This document shows, one piece after another, positions 1 to 10,800 of a stretch of DNA of 64,000 nucleotides. The stretch is from Pardosa pseudoannulata (lineage: Eukaryota; Arthropoda; Arachnida; Araneae; Lycosidae). The notes under the pieces were generated by a model, which searched no databases, was not told where the DNA came from, and saw nothing but the letters and a program-made list of their open reading frames with translations. The stretch's first letter is position 1. Each line of letters opens with the position of its first letter. The DNA lies in NCBI GenBank assembly GCA_032207245.1, contig CM063500.1, forward strand, positions 20,652,024 to 20,716,023, in the 5' to 3' direction. Position numbers and translations under genes: made by a program.

Positions 1-560
1 ATCCACCATATTTAGTAAAAGTTGGTCATGGTTAAATAAATCAATATGCAAACCTCCCACCATATCTACCAAAGCACTCAGTTTAAATATTTCTGCTCTT
101 TTATTGAAACCTTCATTAGGATTGGGATCTTTTATATAATAGACACTCAGTAGTCTGGCTGTAGCTTTAAAAATTAACTCTGACGGAAGATGTGATATTT
201 TAGTATCAAATCCATGATTGTGTAATGTTTGGATCATAGCTCGGTAAGGATACATATTGTTGATGGAAGAAACAAGTCTCTCATTCAATCTGACGTCTAC
301 TTGAGAAAAAATTGAGTGCAAAAAATTAAATTCACGGGTCCTACTTTATCATCTTTTACTAATGGTATTCCATTTTCTCTTCGTATTTTCAGCTTCATGT
401 ACAACTATGTCTGGGACAAATCAAGGTAATCCTCTCTGCTACCAGAAATATTAAATTCTACAGGGATACCATCGGATAAGTTAGCCACTGGATAAAATTC
501 AGTCCATTGACCTATTTCGATGACGGTTTGTGTGGGAGGTAAAGAGATTGAGTTCTGATT
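1..560 (-). pseudogene. Polinton/Maverick F54H12.2-like protein, broken fragment
   Basis: Reading the minus strand from about 560 down to 1 gives a protein resembling the F54H12.2-like family carried by Polinton/Maverick elements, a large virus-like class of DNA transposon. Visible landmarks are a YLDLSQT motif, then VGPVNL, then a stretch around SQVDVRLNERLVSS and MYPYRAM. The copy is dead. A TAG follows YLDLSQT, and a frameshift near 320-335 separates VGPVNL from the SQVDV segment. It runs off the left edge of the window, so its C-terminus is unseen. It lies downstream of two other Polinton-type fragments on the same strand, in an order that fits a Polinton structural-gene block. The family assignment is from recognition of motifs, not from a search. 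Confidence 0.72.
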
Positions 561-599
561 TTGCACATTCTGGAGACTCTTTTAACAGGAAAACCATGA

Positions 600-1035
600 T
601 TACAAATAAAAAATATCGCGTCCTTGCACCTTCCGTATCTTTGAACGCATGACTTGTTTAGAGGCATTGAGCTTTTTTTTAAACCTTCCATGACCTATCA
701 TCTCGTCTGCTTTCTTTAATGTTCTTCTGCCAAGTAATTTCTCGGCTTCTTTAGATCTCGTTTTTAGTGATGATTTAAAATTTTCCCCTGATCCATCGTT
801 TGTTATTATAGCTTCAGTTTTTTAAACTTCTTTTCCTACTGCTTTATCTCCACTTTTTAAAAAGAAAAGAGCGCTTTTGAAAAGTTTTGCAAAAAAAAAC
901 ACCAATTCCGTATCTTTTTTGTAATAAAATACCTTGATAGTAGGCCATTCCATTTCTAGTCTGCTCCACATAATAATCCTCAAACAATCTCGTACAGCAA
1001 GTGTTAGGAACCAGCATAGATCGCATTTGTTTCAC
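600..1035 (-). pseudogene. Polinton minor-capsid-like protein, broken
   Basis: The minus-strand reading starting at 1035 contains an aromatic segment (YYVEQ, then GMAYYQG) and a QKRYGIG turn. A basic segment follows in another frame, with KSGDKAVGKE and later LLGRRTLKKADEMIGHGR. This pattern (short N-terminus, glycine-rich hydrophobic turn, very basic tail) matches the small capsid-type proteins of Polinton and adintovirus-like elements. A frameshift lies near 850-870 and a stop near 815, so the copy cannot be functional. It sits between the fragment at 1070-1262 and the F54H12.2-like fragment, all on the minus strand, which supports a single decayed element. The exact function is inferred from position and composition. 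Confidence 0.6.
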
Positions 1036-1069
1036 AAATGAAATAAAAATTTCTTTGACTCAATTATTT

Positions 1070-1262
1070 AGACATTTTGTCTCAACCAAAAATGAAGTAC
1101 TAGGTATACTTTGCTTCTTTTGAAAGGTACAAAATCTCCAGAGTGCAACCGAATATCTATTTGTATGGTTTCGAAATGCTGCTGTATAACAGGTAAATAG
1201 TGAGACCTCGTGTAATGAGCATCTACTATTTTACCATCTTTCAATAGATAAAAATCCAGAGT
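1070..1262 (-). pseudogene. C-terminal piece of another Polinton ORF
   Basis: The minus strand ends an ORF with a HYLPV motif followed by TIQIDIR and a terminal LVLHFW, then a stop close to 1070. This short conserved tail is one I recall from a Polinton/adintovirus protein encoded just upstream of the small capsid-type protein, and the gene order here agrees. Only about 60 residues are present. The upstream part is cut off where a plus-strand non-LTR fragment begins near 1263, which probably inserted here. Confidence 0.5.
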
Positions 1263-2510
1263 TAAAACATAATATTAAAGTTAGAGCACCTAAAAATTCC
1301 GATCCTAAAATTATCTTATTTAACGTCAATAAACAGACTTCAGTTGAGGATATCTTAACTTCTCTCCAGGAACAGAACAGAGCCACGGATGTGGTTGTTA
1401 TAATTAAGGGTCAATTTGAGGGGAAATCCGGAATAAATTATATCATAGAATTAGATCCTTCCAACATTTTTAGTTCGTTAAATAAGTTAAATATTAATTG
1501 GGAAAGGTATTGTTTTAATGAATATATTAAGACCAGACAATGTTATAAGTGTCTTAAGTTCGGTGATACTTCTAAGTTCTGTAATTCATGTAAAGTTTTT
1601 TGTTATAAATGTAGTTTGAAGGGCCATCAGGGTAAAGATTGCAATTCTAATAGCTAATGTTGTTTTTCATGTAAGTCGTTAAATGATAGTAATACCCCCC
1701 AGGAAAAACCTTTTAAAGACTAACAATCCTACTAACTCGTGTTCGTGTCCATTATATCAAAAAGAAATAGGTAGTCTCAAAATATTTATTAATTATGATT
1801 AATTCTTTTTCGTTTCGTCAAGTTAATCTTGGTTGTAGTAGGGCTACTTCTAATTTACTTTCGGCAGACATTGTTAACTTTTCTCTCTCTTTGGTTTTCG
1901 TTCAAGAACCTTATGTTCTTAATAATTTTGTTGTGTGCTTCTGCTCACGTGTTAGAGTAATTGCTATTCACCCTGAATGCCCCAGATCTTGCATTTTGAT
2001 GGCTGATACATCTTTGAGGTTTACTATTATTTATTTGGATCAATTCGTTAATTGTATTTTTGTTGAGAATCTTAATTTATTAGTTATTAATTGTTATATC
2101 CCACCTAATAATTCTGAGGTATTTTATTCTACTTTAGTTCAGTTAAATTCTCTTTTGTCCCGTGATTGGGCTAATGTCCTAATCTGCGGTAACTTCAATT
2201 CTAAACACGTTTCCTGGGGTGGTGACTTTACGGACTCTAGTAAAGAGGTCCTTTACACTTTTAGAATTAATCATAATTTAGCTGTCGCAAATTCATCTTC
2301 TGACACCCTCCCCCACTTTCTCTTCTACCAGAGGTCGCAGTTGGATAGATCTCTGGTTATATGCTTTCAGTAATTTACATATCACTTCCTGGTATGTCGC
2401 TGACACTATTAATGCATCTGACCATGCTAATATTAATTTCCACCTAAGTTCCAATAATCCCCAGATTCCTTGTTCTTATTTTCGCAAATTTTCATATAAT
2501 CATTGCATAT
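1263..2510 (+). pseudogene. Non-LTR retrotransposon fragment: ORF1 end and endonuclease
   Basis: This is a plus-strand piece of the same non-LTR group as the elements at 7478-14702 and 16493-22600. The first part (about 1270-1657) is the C-terminus of the nucleic-acid-binding ORF1. It has the LFNV segment seen in the other copies and cysteine/histidine knuckles, one of them CYKCSLKGHQGKDC. ORF2 starts at 1795 and encodes an endonuclease/exonuclease/phosphatase-type domain with a catalytic FVQEPY motif, an ICGNFNSKH motif (the usual GDFN aspartate is replaced by N) and, past a break near 2340, a terminal SDHANI motif. The reverse transcriptase is absent, so the copy is truncated after the endonuclease. 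Confidence 0.72.
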
Positions 2511-2775
2511 AATCATTACTTATTATATATTTCCACTTATTAAAGTATTCCCTCGGAATTTCACCAAATATTCCGTTTTGCCTGAAGATTTTCTCTTTTT
2601 TAGTATTTTCAGAGGAATTTATTATCAGAGGAATCATTTACATATCAGAGGAATATCCCGATTTGGTTACTTTTTGAAGTTCCTGCTCATAAAACGTTCC
2701 TTTAACGTCCTCGAACTTGTGCTTCCCGCTTAGAACAGAGTACGGGCCTATATGCTGATGATAAGAGAGCATTAG

Positions 2776-2975
2776 TTGGAAGGAAAGTTTCAAATACTGA
2801 TCTCAATGTTTCTTCGTTCGATATCTGTAAAATTATGTTTGAAGCCGAACGAAGTTTGTGACGCTCCTATAAAATTGTTTTTACTGTTCATCAGTGGCTT
2901 TGTTAAGAAACAGTTCGATCCATGTTCAAAAACAGATTTCACAATTTCTTTATCAAAAAAATTGTTTTAGTCATT
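2776..2975. repeat. Dispersed repeat, copy 1
   Basis: A segment containing ccgaacgaagtttgtgacgc at about 2840 recurs near 4080, followed in both places by a cctgtaaaa/ctataaaa stretch, a run resembling aagaaac, and a terminal attgttttag/attgttttac. No coding capacity is evident. The two copies are in the same orientation about 1.2 kb apart and bracket the tRNA-like repeats, so they could be flanks of one larger duplicated unit. Confidence 0.55.
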
Positions 2976-2997
2976 TCGAAAGTTTTTCTACACTCTT

Positions 2998-3180
2998 AAA
3001 TAAAACTTTAAAATCACACCTCATTGGAAATAGAATTTCATGAGCTGAATTCAAACTCATGTTCTCTTTCGAGAACCTTGCGCCTTAGGCCATTCTGTCA
3101 TCCTGATTGCAATATTTGTAAGAACTAGTGTAATAAATAAGTGAGGCGATAATTTGTTTTCCTACAAGCCTTTTTCCATA
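2998..3180 (-). repeat. tRNA-Leu-like repeat lacking its anticodon arm
   Basis: On the minus strand this shows a D-arm-like segment (AATGGCCTAAGGCGC) running straight into a long variable-arm-like hairpin (GGTTCTCGAAAGAGAACATG) and a T-arm-like GAGTTTGAATTC. Compared with the related copy at 3303-3740 the anticodon stem and loop are missing. The sequence around 3110-3180 is also shared with 3672-3740, so the repeat is larger than the tRNA part. It is a degenerate relic, not a working tRNA. Confidence 0.5.
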
Positions 3181-3186
3181 ATCAAA

Positions 3187-3248
3187 ATATGAGTATTTCG
3201 AATAAAACTTACCTAACATTTAAAATAAGTTTAATTCGAAATGCTCAT
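3187..3248. repeat. Imperfect hairpin between tRNA-like copies
   Basis: The left part tatgagtatttcgaat is mirrored by attcgaaatgctcata, with further pairing of aaaactta and taagttt around a short loop. The string cttacctaacattta inside it is repeated about 60 bases further on. The location between the two tRNA-like units suggests a small inserted inverted-repeat element, but no target duplication is clear. Confidence 0.5.
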
Positions 3249-3341
3249 AGTTTTGTACCGTAAGAAAGCTTACCTAACATTTAATTGAAAGGTAGAAAAA
3301 CCGTAAATAAAACTTAATCAATATTCAAATGAAAAGTAGAA

Positions 3342-3674
3342 TGTCAGGAGAGAGGTTTGAACCTACGCTTTCTTTTGAGAACCAGAGATTAACCTTTTCA
3401 AAGGGGCTCTCCTTAAGAGTATATAGGTCTTATGGAGGTCTCTTGCTTTAATGTGTCATAAAAACACAGTTAATTACTCACTCCTTCAAGACTGGTTTAA
3501 ATAGCGTTCTCTGCCTTCCTCTGCTAAGGCAGTGAAAGAAATAACCTCCCTTCTCTAAGCAGTCAAAACTGTCCCTAGCGCCTGACAAGAACTAAGGCGA
3601 GAGTGGGATATATGATGTCCCAGCCCGTCTGAAAAGGTTAAATCTGGCGCCCTAAACCACTTGGCCATCATAAC
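3342..3674 (-). pseudogene. tRNA-Leu(UAA)-like sequence interrupted in the anticodon loop
   Basis: With the 3393-3637 insert and one TTAA removed, the minus strand reads as a class II tRNA. It has a D-arm region GATGGCCAAGTGGTTTAGGG, an anticodon stem CCAGA/TCTGG enclosing the loop TTTAATC (anticodon TAA), a long variable arm around GGTTCTCAAAAGAAAGC, and a T-arm with the B-box-like GGTTCAAACC. The acceptor ends (GTTATGA against TCCTGAC) pair at only about 5 of 7 positions, so it may be a pseudogene or a tRNA-derived SINE head. The insertion makes it non-functional unless the element is removed. Leucine identity follows from the long variable arm and the TAA anticodon. Confidence 0.65.
3393..3637. 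mobile_element. 245-bp TTAA-flanked, piggyBac-like miniature element
   Basis: The insert begins CCTTTTCAAAGGGGC and its other end, read inverted, begins CCTTTTCAGACGGGC. TTAA occurs directly outside both ends (3389-3392 and 3638-3641). TTAA duplication plus a CCY-starting inverted repeat is the signature of the piggyBac superfamily. There is no room for a transposase, so it would be a non-autonomous derivative. Removing it restores a paired anticodon stem, which independently supports the boundaries. Confidence 0.75.
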
Positions 3675-4074
3675 TACAATATTTGTGTAGACTAGTATAA
3701 TAAGAAATTCGCGAGGCAATCATTTTCTTTACTATACTTATTTGTTTTACCAAAATATAAGAATTTCGAAGTTGTGCTACACGTATAAAACAAGTGTCCC
3801 TTAAATTTAATTTTAATCTGTTCTACATTTACAGTCAACTTACCAGACCACTTCACTCTCTAACAAATGCTTTGCTAAAATAATTCACATTATTAAAAAC
3901 AAAACATTAGATATGAATGCGGTAGTTTCTTAAAGTGTTACCAGAAACATGTTTTTATAAAAAGCATACTGAAACATTTTGTACAGTAAAAATATAGTTG
4001 AAAAATCAATATATATTACATATTTGTAACCCGAATGCTAAGGAAGACCAAACAATCATTGCCACAAAATTATA

Positions 4075-4240
4075 TTTGAGGCCGAACGAAGTTTGTGACG
4101 CTCCTGTTTGCCTGTAAAACTGTTTTGAAGGTTGCATCAGTGATGATGCTAAGAAACCGTTTCAGCTCTCAAAAACACAGTTTCATTCAATAAAAATTGT
4201 TTTACAGGTATTAACAGATGTGGTTTTTCTCTAGTCCATC
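4075..4240. repeat. Dispersed repeat, copy 2
   Basis: This is the second copy of the repeat at 2776-2975, recognisable from ccgaacgaagtttgtgacgc and the following lysine/asparagine-codon-like AT-rich text. The two have diverged by small insertions and deletions. From here to 5218 I see only AT-rich sequence with no convincing gene; a 62-codon minus-strand reading at 4975-5163 has no recognisable features. Confidence 0.5.
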
Positions 4241-5220
4241 ACTGGTAATATATGAGTGCAAATCGATTAACTCCATAAATGAAATAGTTTTGATAAAACG
4301 CACATTTTTTTAAAATTCCTTTTAAGTGCAAATAAATGTTTTAGAATGCAGATTCCTGTAAGCTAAAAATCTAATATTCAGTCAATTTGGTGACTGGTAA
4401 AGTAAATCCATTTAAAAAGAGTGAAAGAAAAGTAATAAAGTTAAATTAAATATTTAACCAGACTCTCAACAGAGTTTAAAAATTCCAAAGATTTAAAAAT
4501 AAAACAATCGAATTTGTGAAGGGTTTAAATGATATGTCCCATTAAATTAAATAAGTAGTTGTTATGCTATATAGAGAGAATTATTATATATACATATTTC
4601 ATACAACTGAGAATGGAGTACTTATTTTCCCGTACACTTACAACAAATTCCATTTCATTTATTTTAATCTACGAGTAAATTAATTATATTCACTGCAAAG
4701 TTTGGTGTTTATGGTATGGTATTGATAATGCACATTACTAAAACAAAATTGATTGTCTAAATCCTTTATAGTTTATTAAGATTTATATATATTATAACAA
4801 GATTGAGTTACGTGTCGCTCAGCATAAAAAATCTCGGATCTTCCCCCCAGCTGTCGACATCCACTTCCGTTTCTGATGCCAGATGTTTCTAGCCAAGTAG
4901 AGTCTTAAAACTTTAGCTACAATTTTTCTCAAAAACTTTTTTCCGGTGCCTAAATTCTTATTTTCTTGTCACAGTTATATTTTCATTGAGAAAAAACTGA
5001 AAATAAAACCCTTGAAACGGCAACACTTAAGGATGCCGTGAACGTTCAGGTCGTCAACCATAGCCGAAAGTTGGTTTAAAACCTTATAATCCCCACCCTC
5101 CTCGTTTATGAGAAAAGTTTCTAATGTCAAGTTTCCACGCATGATCACAGGCTTCAGTCTCATTTAGAATTTGAGTTTCGAGATGTTATTCTTTATTTCT
5201 TGAAAGATAAATACTATTTA

Positions 5221-6741
5221 CACTCACTTCCAAAAGTTAAGCACGAAGATGTAAAAGGCAAAAAATCCATTAAATACTGCTTTGATTGACACAAAATTCG
5301 GCAGGAAAGTAGCATATATATTTATGCATAAAACAAAATCAATAATTAAATACAGAAATGAAAACAATATTAAAGTTTTGTAAGTTATCCGATAATTACA
5401 TACTGGAGACTTACACATAATTATGTATAAAGGGAAAATAAAGAGGATAAAATAAAAGAAGGATATTAATAGGGTATGTGATCCCCCCTCATATGTATAC
5501 AAAGTTTAAACCTTGTGACCATGCTTTCAATTAGGTGGTCAACCACCGCAGAATTAAGCAATCGCCATTCTTCTTGTAGGGCAGTTTCCAGCTCAATAAG
5601 AGCGGCTGGAGGTGGGAGGTGGGAAGATATAGCACGGAAAAGAGCGTCCCAAAGATTTTCAATGGAATTAAGGTCGGACGAATATGATGGCCAGGCCATA
5701 TGCTCAATTCCTTCAATCTCCAGGTAGTCATCGATGATGTCAGCTCTATAAGGACTTGCATTATCGTCCATTAAAACAAAATTAGGTCCAACTTCTGCAG
5801 CCTAAAATCTCACAGTGGGTTATAGGACTTCATTGCGATACCGAACAGCAGTCACAGAACCCCGTTTAAAGATATGCAGGTCAGTGCGGTATCCTAATGA
5901 AATTCCTGCAAACACCATAATGCTTCCTCCTCGAAATGCGTGATGTTCGGTGATGTTTTGGGGCTGATTGAGTGTTCCTTGTTCAAGTCATATCCTTATA
6001 CGTTTGTCATCTGGCTCTAGAGAAAATCTTGACTCATCAGTAAATATGACATTGCCCCACTCAGACACAGTCAAATTGACATGTTCCCAGCACCACTTTA
6101 ATCGTGCCCCTCTTGACTGGGAGGATAGGAAAACACAAATTCTAGGTACCTGGGCGTACAGTTCACTTGTATGTAATTTTCGGCTTACAGTAGCTGCAGA
6201 TATCGCCTTACCAATGGACGCTGTAACCATAGATATTACATGTGTGGAGGTAGCTTTGCGATTCCGCTTGGCTAAAATATCAATATATCGAACTTCCGCG
6301 GGGGTTGTAACCTTTTGATGACTGGCTACGGGCCTTTGAACAACTGTGTGTGGTTTCGAATTGTTTCCATAAACGTAAAATTACAGAATGATGAACTCCA
6401 AAGAAAAGAGCAACATCTGTGATCGACTGTCCGGCTCCGCAGGCGTGCTGCGCCCCACAGCACGCCAGCTCTCAAAATCTTCCATTCGTCTTCAGGAAGT
6501 CATAGAAACACGTATGTCTTGAAAACAAATTGTACGAAAGTTTTAAACACACTCTATTAGCACTTACAATCAACATCTATAGCCCTTCATAAAGCTGGCA
6601 TCCTATAAGTCGCGATTGGCTATTAACTAACATATTTGCATACTTCCATCTACCTCTGCAGCGAATTGCATCCCCTTCATTTCTGATTGGCTTCCGGAAA
6701 TTAGCATTTTCATCTTCATACTTAACTTTTGGAAGTGAGTG
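5221..6741 (-). mobile_element. Complete Tc1-like transposon with TA target duplication
   Basis: Inverted ends of about 31 bases (beginning cactcacttccaaaagttaa) lie at 5221-5251 and, inverted, at 6711-6741, with two mismatches between them. TA flanks both ends (5219-5220 and 6742-6743), as expected for Tc1/mariner. The 1,521-bp body encodes a minus-strand transposase that is dead. The near-perfect ends together with a dead gene suggest a moderately young copy, mobilised by another source and then decayed. Confidence 0.9.
5466..6490 (-). pseudogene. Tc1-like DDE transposase, three in-frame stops and a frameshift
   Basis: Tc1-family transposases bind the element ends with helix-turn-helix domains and cut and paste DNA with a DDE/DDD catalytic core. 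Here an N-terminal helix-turn-helix region (GAGQSITDVALFFGVHHSV) is followed, after a frameshift near 6300-6345, by the ATSTHV region. The catalytic motifs come next: FTDESRF (first D), GGSIMVFAGIS, LMDDNASPYR (second D) and SIENLWDALF (third acidic residue). In-frame stops lie at 5988-5990, 5820-5822 and 5802-5804. The first sits where family members have tryptophan, consistent with a TGG to TGA change. The ORF ends HIRGDHIPY-like at 5466. The family call is secure; activity is excluded. Confidence 0.9.
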
Positions 6742-6743
6742 TA

Positions 6744-7459
6744 CCAAGGAGTCCAATTATCAGTTTTGTTAAGAAACCACGACATGAAAGAGCTATGGAT
6801 TGGAAATATAGTCGTTGGGAAGGGACATTTCGTGTAAAATCTGAATATTTTTCTATCAACAGAGCATTTTTATTTATTTTTATTTTTGTAATTGTGATAG
6901 TTTTAGTAGATATGGATATTGCCTAAAGGATTTTTTTTGGGGGGGAGGCTATGAAGCATCTGTGTCTGCCTGTAAATCATTGGCATTTAAAAGGGTTTCA
7001 AAATTATGGGTTTTGTATTCACGGTAGATAATAATTCGATGGTTTCAGATTATCCAATATTCGTCACGGGATTTAGTGAGCTGACACGGGTTTTAGACTT
7101 GAGTTTAAAAAGTATTGGTGGTTTAGATATGACTACAAATTCTTTATTGATAAGGGGCGAAGTCATTACATTTACTTCTAAGTCATTGTATGTATGTCTA
7201 CTCCTAAACTATGGTTCAATAAATATATGCTTCAAAATCTGTTTTATGCTTTATTCTCCCAATCAATTCATCAGATAAAATTGGGTTGTTATGACGTCAT
7301 TTCTGTGTCATTTTCCATCTAGGTAAAAATCATAGCATATTATTCCTTTAAACATCTCATTTGTTATTTTGTACTATTTACATATCACTGCATAGTTTTT
7401 ACTTGAATTATTCTGTACTGTGTATTTAGCATAAGTAATAGTTATAAGCTAATTTTGAG
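6744..7459. other. Unassigned flank
   Basis: This stretch has a G-run near 6941-6948 and a 90-codon plus-strand reading at 7006-7278 that shows no domain, signal peptide or repeat I recognise. I see no mobile-element ends or RNA gene here. It is the left flank of the non-LTR element that starts at 7478. Confidence 0.3.
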
Positions 7460-7807
7460 TTTAATCTTCATATAAGTTACGTATGACCCGACCCAGCTTA
7501 AGCCATACGGGAAAATGATAACTAATCGTCTGGATAGCAACCCTGAACCGAACACAACAAATCAAAGTCCTAACAAAACTCACCAAAGAGCTAACCAGAA
7601 AGAGAAACCGCTTAACATATTTCCTTTACTGTGATCTAGACTTACTTTATTGATCCAAGAAATTTTTTTACATCTAGAACAATATATGACAGAATACATT
7701 ACAATAAACTCCATTTGTACAAAGGAACAAATTATTTTTTTAACCATCAATTGACAAAGAGACAAAATATTATAACAATATAAACAATATAAATTTTGTA
7801 TTATAAA

Positions 7808-10800
7808 CTATAAACCTCGTCTTGACTTAGGCGAGTTACACAAATTAAACAAATTAACAGATAAAAAGTCTTTGGGAAAATACATTTCCCGAATTTCTTT
7901 AAGGCATCTATACACCTTCGGAGGTGATTTTTTGAAATATTTGAAATTTTTATTTTTAATGCTAGTTTTATGATGAAATATAACTTAAAACTATCAAAAA
8001 TGCAAGCTGTATTGTTTTTGAATAATATTTTCATATTTTATAGAGAAAAATAGGGTGAAATTTGCCCTAAAATTAGGCATTACGCAAAACTCGATAACTC
8101 TAAATTAAATCATGTAATCACTGTTTTATAAATTGGATAATGTTTCTAATTATATATTTCAGGGAATAGACTGCAATCATGGTGATCACAAATATATTTG
8201 TGAAGTTATAGGAACTTGTTTACAATGACATTGAAAATTTCTCAAAATTTTCATGCAAGTCAAGAATTAAACGGCTCTAAATCCCAATGTAATTAATCTG
8301 GAATCACAGTTGTAGTCTATTCCCTGAATATATAATTATATAACACACACTTAAAATATCTAAGCATTTGGGATAAATATTTTTGAGTTATCATATTTTG
8401 CTGTAAGCAAAATCACGAAAAAATCAATATCGAGAAAAATGAAAAAACAACTTAAAATATTAGAAAAACTGTATTTAAACACTTATAATGCCTTAATATA
8501 CACCTATTATTTAAAGCCCGCCTTTTTTTCTTTGTAAGATACTGGTTATTTTCTTTCTGAATGCTTGTAATATATTCTTGGGCTTTATTTTGCAAAGAGT
8601 AGACCGCTGTTTTTAAGAAGGTAATATAAGTTAGACCCTATAAAAATCCTTATAATTCCAAAATGAATAATTATATCATTATTTTATGACTTACCTAATG
8701 TTTTAAAGTATATTCTTTATGTAATGGACTTTTATTATTGTGATCATAAACATATCTGCGAATCTATCGGAATTTGAGTACAACACTTTACGAAAGTTCC
8801 CAGAAATTTCATACGTTCTATGAATTCAAGGGCTGTAAATTACAATTAGTCTGTATTAATCTTGATAGTAGTCTGTTTCATTTCTACATATTTATGTAAT
8901 ATACATTTAAAATTTCAAATCCTATGAATTTTAATTTGTTGAGATATGTTATGTTATGATGAGTGATCAAAATGGACAAAAAATGCTATTTTGAGAAAAG
9001 TCAAAATGTTTTATGCAAGAATTTCAAATTATGTATCTTAATATTCCCCCCCCCCAAAAAAAAACCAGATTTATGAACCTTAACCCCTCTAGTTTGAAAT
9101 TCAATATGTTCTTTTTTTCTAGGTGCTTTTTAGTACTTTAGTACTTCCGTAAATTTCGGGGTGAAGTGGAGGGTAGCATCATATATTTTACTATTATCTA
9201 AATCCACTTCAAAGTTATGTGCACAGGATCAGAAATGAACTCTACAGTTAAAACTGATAAAGCAGGGTTTAAAACCATTAATGAAATTAGATGGAGTCAT
9301 CATAGTCTGAGGAGCTAGCTAGCTAACTGTAATTGGAATATATTCAACACTATTGTTAGATTGACCGGCTTTGATAATTTTTTGTAGTAAAACTTTATTT
9401 GAGGTGATCTGCGTACAGAATTAGGCATTTTAAAATATTAAAATAAAACTTTTAATTTGAAATACGTATAAAAAAACTAGCAATGTAACTGCAAAATCTC
9501 GAAAACGAAAGAAAATTTGACAATGTTTCCGTAAATTCATTGCGAGATGTAGATGCTAAATTCAAGAAAATGCTGTTACCAGATTCTTTAAAAAACAATA
9601 ATACCTTTAAGCATGAATTATTTGGTCGAAGTTTAATAACGTTTTAATTATATCAAAATATTTTGTTGAAATTGACAAGAGGATAAAACTTTTCAGGCGA
9701 CTTCCGGTTTACAAAAGAGCACTTCCGGTATTAAAATTGACTTTGGACTTTCATTAAAAATGCTATAACTCTGGTTCTAAACGAGATAGAGGCAAAATTC
9801 AAGCTGTTATGTATAGATAACATATTATTTTTAATAATATAATAAAATTTAAAATTGATATTTTGGTCGAAATTTACGTTTTAAAGGTGTACAGATGCCT
9901 TAACTAATTCACATCTATAAATAATATGGTCAACAGTACTATCTCCCTTGTTACACCAGCATCTTATAGATTTATTAAAGAACCTAGCCTGGTAGGTGGG
10001 AAACGCCCCATGCGTGATAAATATTTGGTTTAAATAAAAATTTCCTTCTAATATTAATTTGCTGACCTTAGGGAAAAATAAATACACCCTTCTACCAGAA
10101 GGGTCTACCTCCCACCTATCTTACATAAATGAATAGTAAATTGATGCAGTTTCCTTTTGATTTGGTTCACAGAACAATCGACAGTAAAGTCAATTTCCTT
10201 TTTTTGAGTGGCATCTTTGGCCAAAACATCGACGATCTCATTAAAATATTCGCCAGCATGGGTCTTGACCCAATTTAATACAAACTTTATTTTACTAGTT
10301 TTAATTTTTTCTCTAATACTATTCATTAATCCTTCGCAACTTTCTTTATATAGTGCTTTAAGAGCATATAGAGAATCAGTAAGGGATATAAACTACTTCG
10401 AAATTATTCTGAATAGAAAAATCTACTACCTTTGCGATAGCTAACAATTCCGACTGAAAGACCCCTGTGACCCATATTAAACAATTCTTTATGTACAATA
10501 ATCTCGTCAATAACGACCAGAAAAGCAAAGTCCAAATTACCGCTAAGTTTGGAACCGTCAGTATAAATCATAAATTCCTTGTTGATATAATCTGACTTAC
10601 ACCATTGTATTCTAAAAGAATCCCAAGGGGGATAAACGACACAAATGTGCCAGTCCACATCTCCAGAGTGAATATATTCGTCACCCAGATTAATGGCTTC
10701 TTGATTATATTTCAATCTATAATAGAGCTGATTGACTCTACAAGTCAGATCGAGAGGAATGACATCACCTAACACCTATAAGGCCACAATGGAAACCGTC

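Noticed and set aside
3400..3636. A host RNA gene or promoter inside the GC-richer 245-bp element
   Set aside because: The matching inverted ends and TTAA flanks explain the segment as a mobile element.
5515..6318. Plus-strand readings opposite the Tc1-like transposase
   Set aside because: They are shadows of the minus-strand gene, whose catalytic motifs are clear.
7006..7278. 90-codon plus-strand reading as a host gene exon
   Set aside because: No start context, domain, splice signals or codon pattern supports it.
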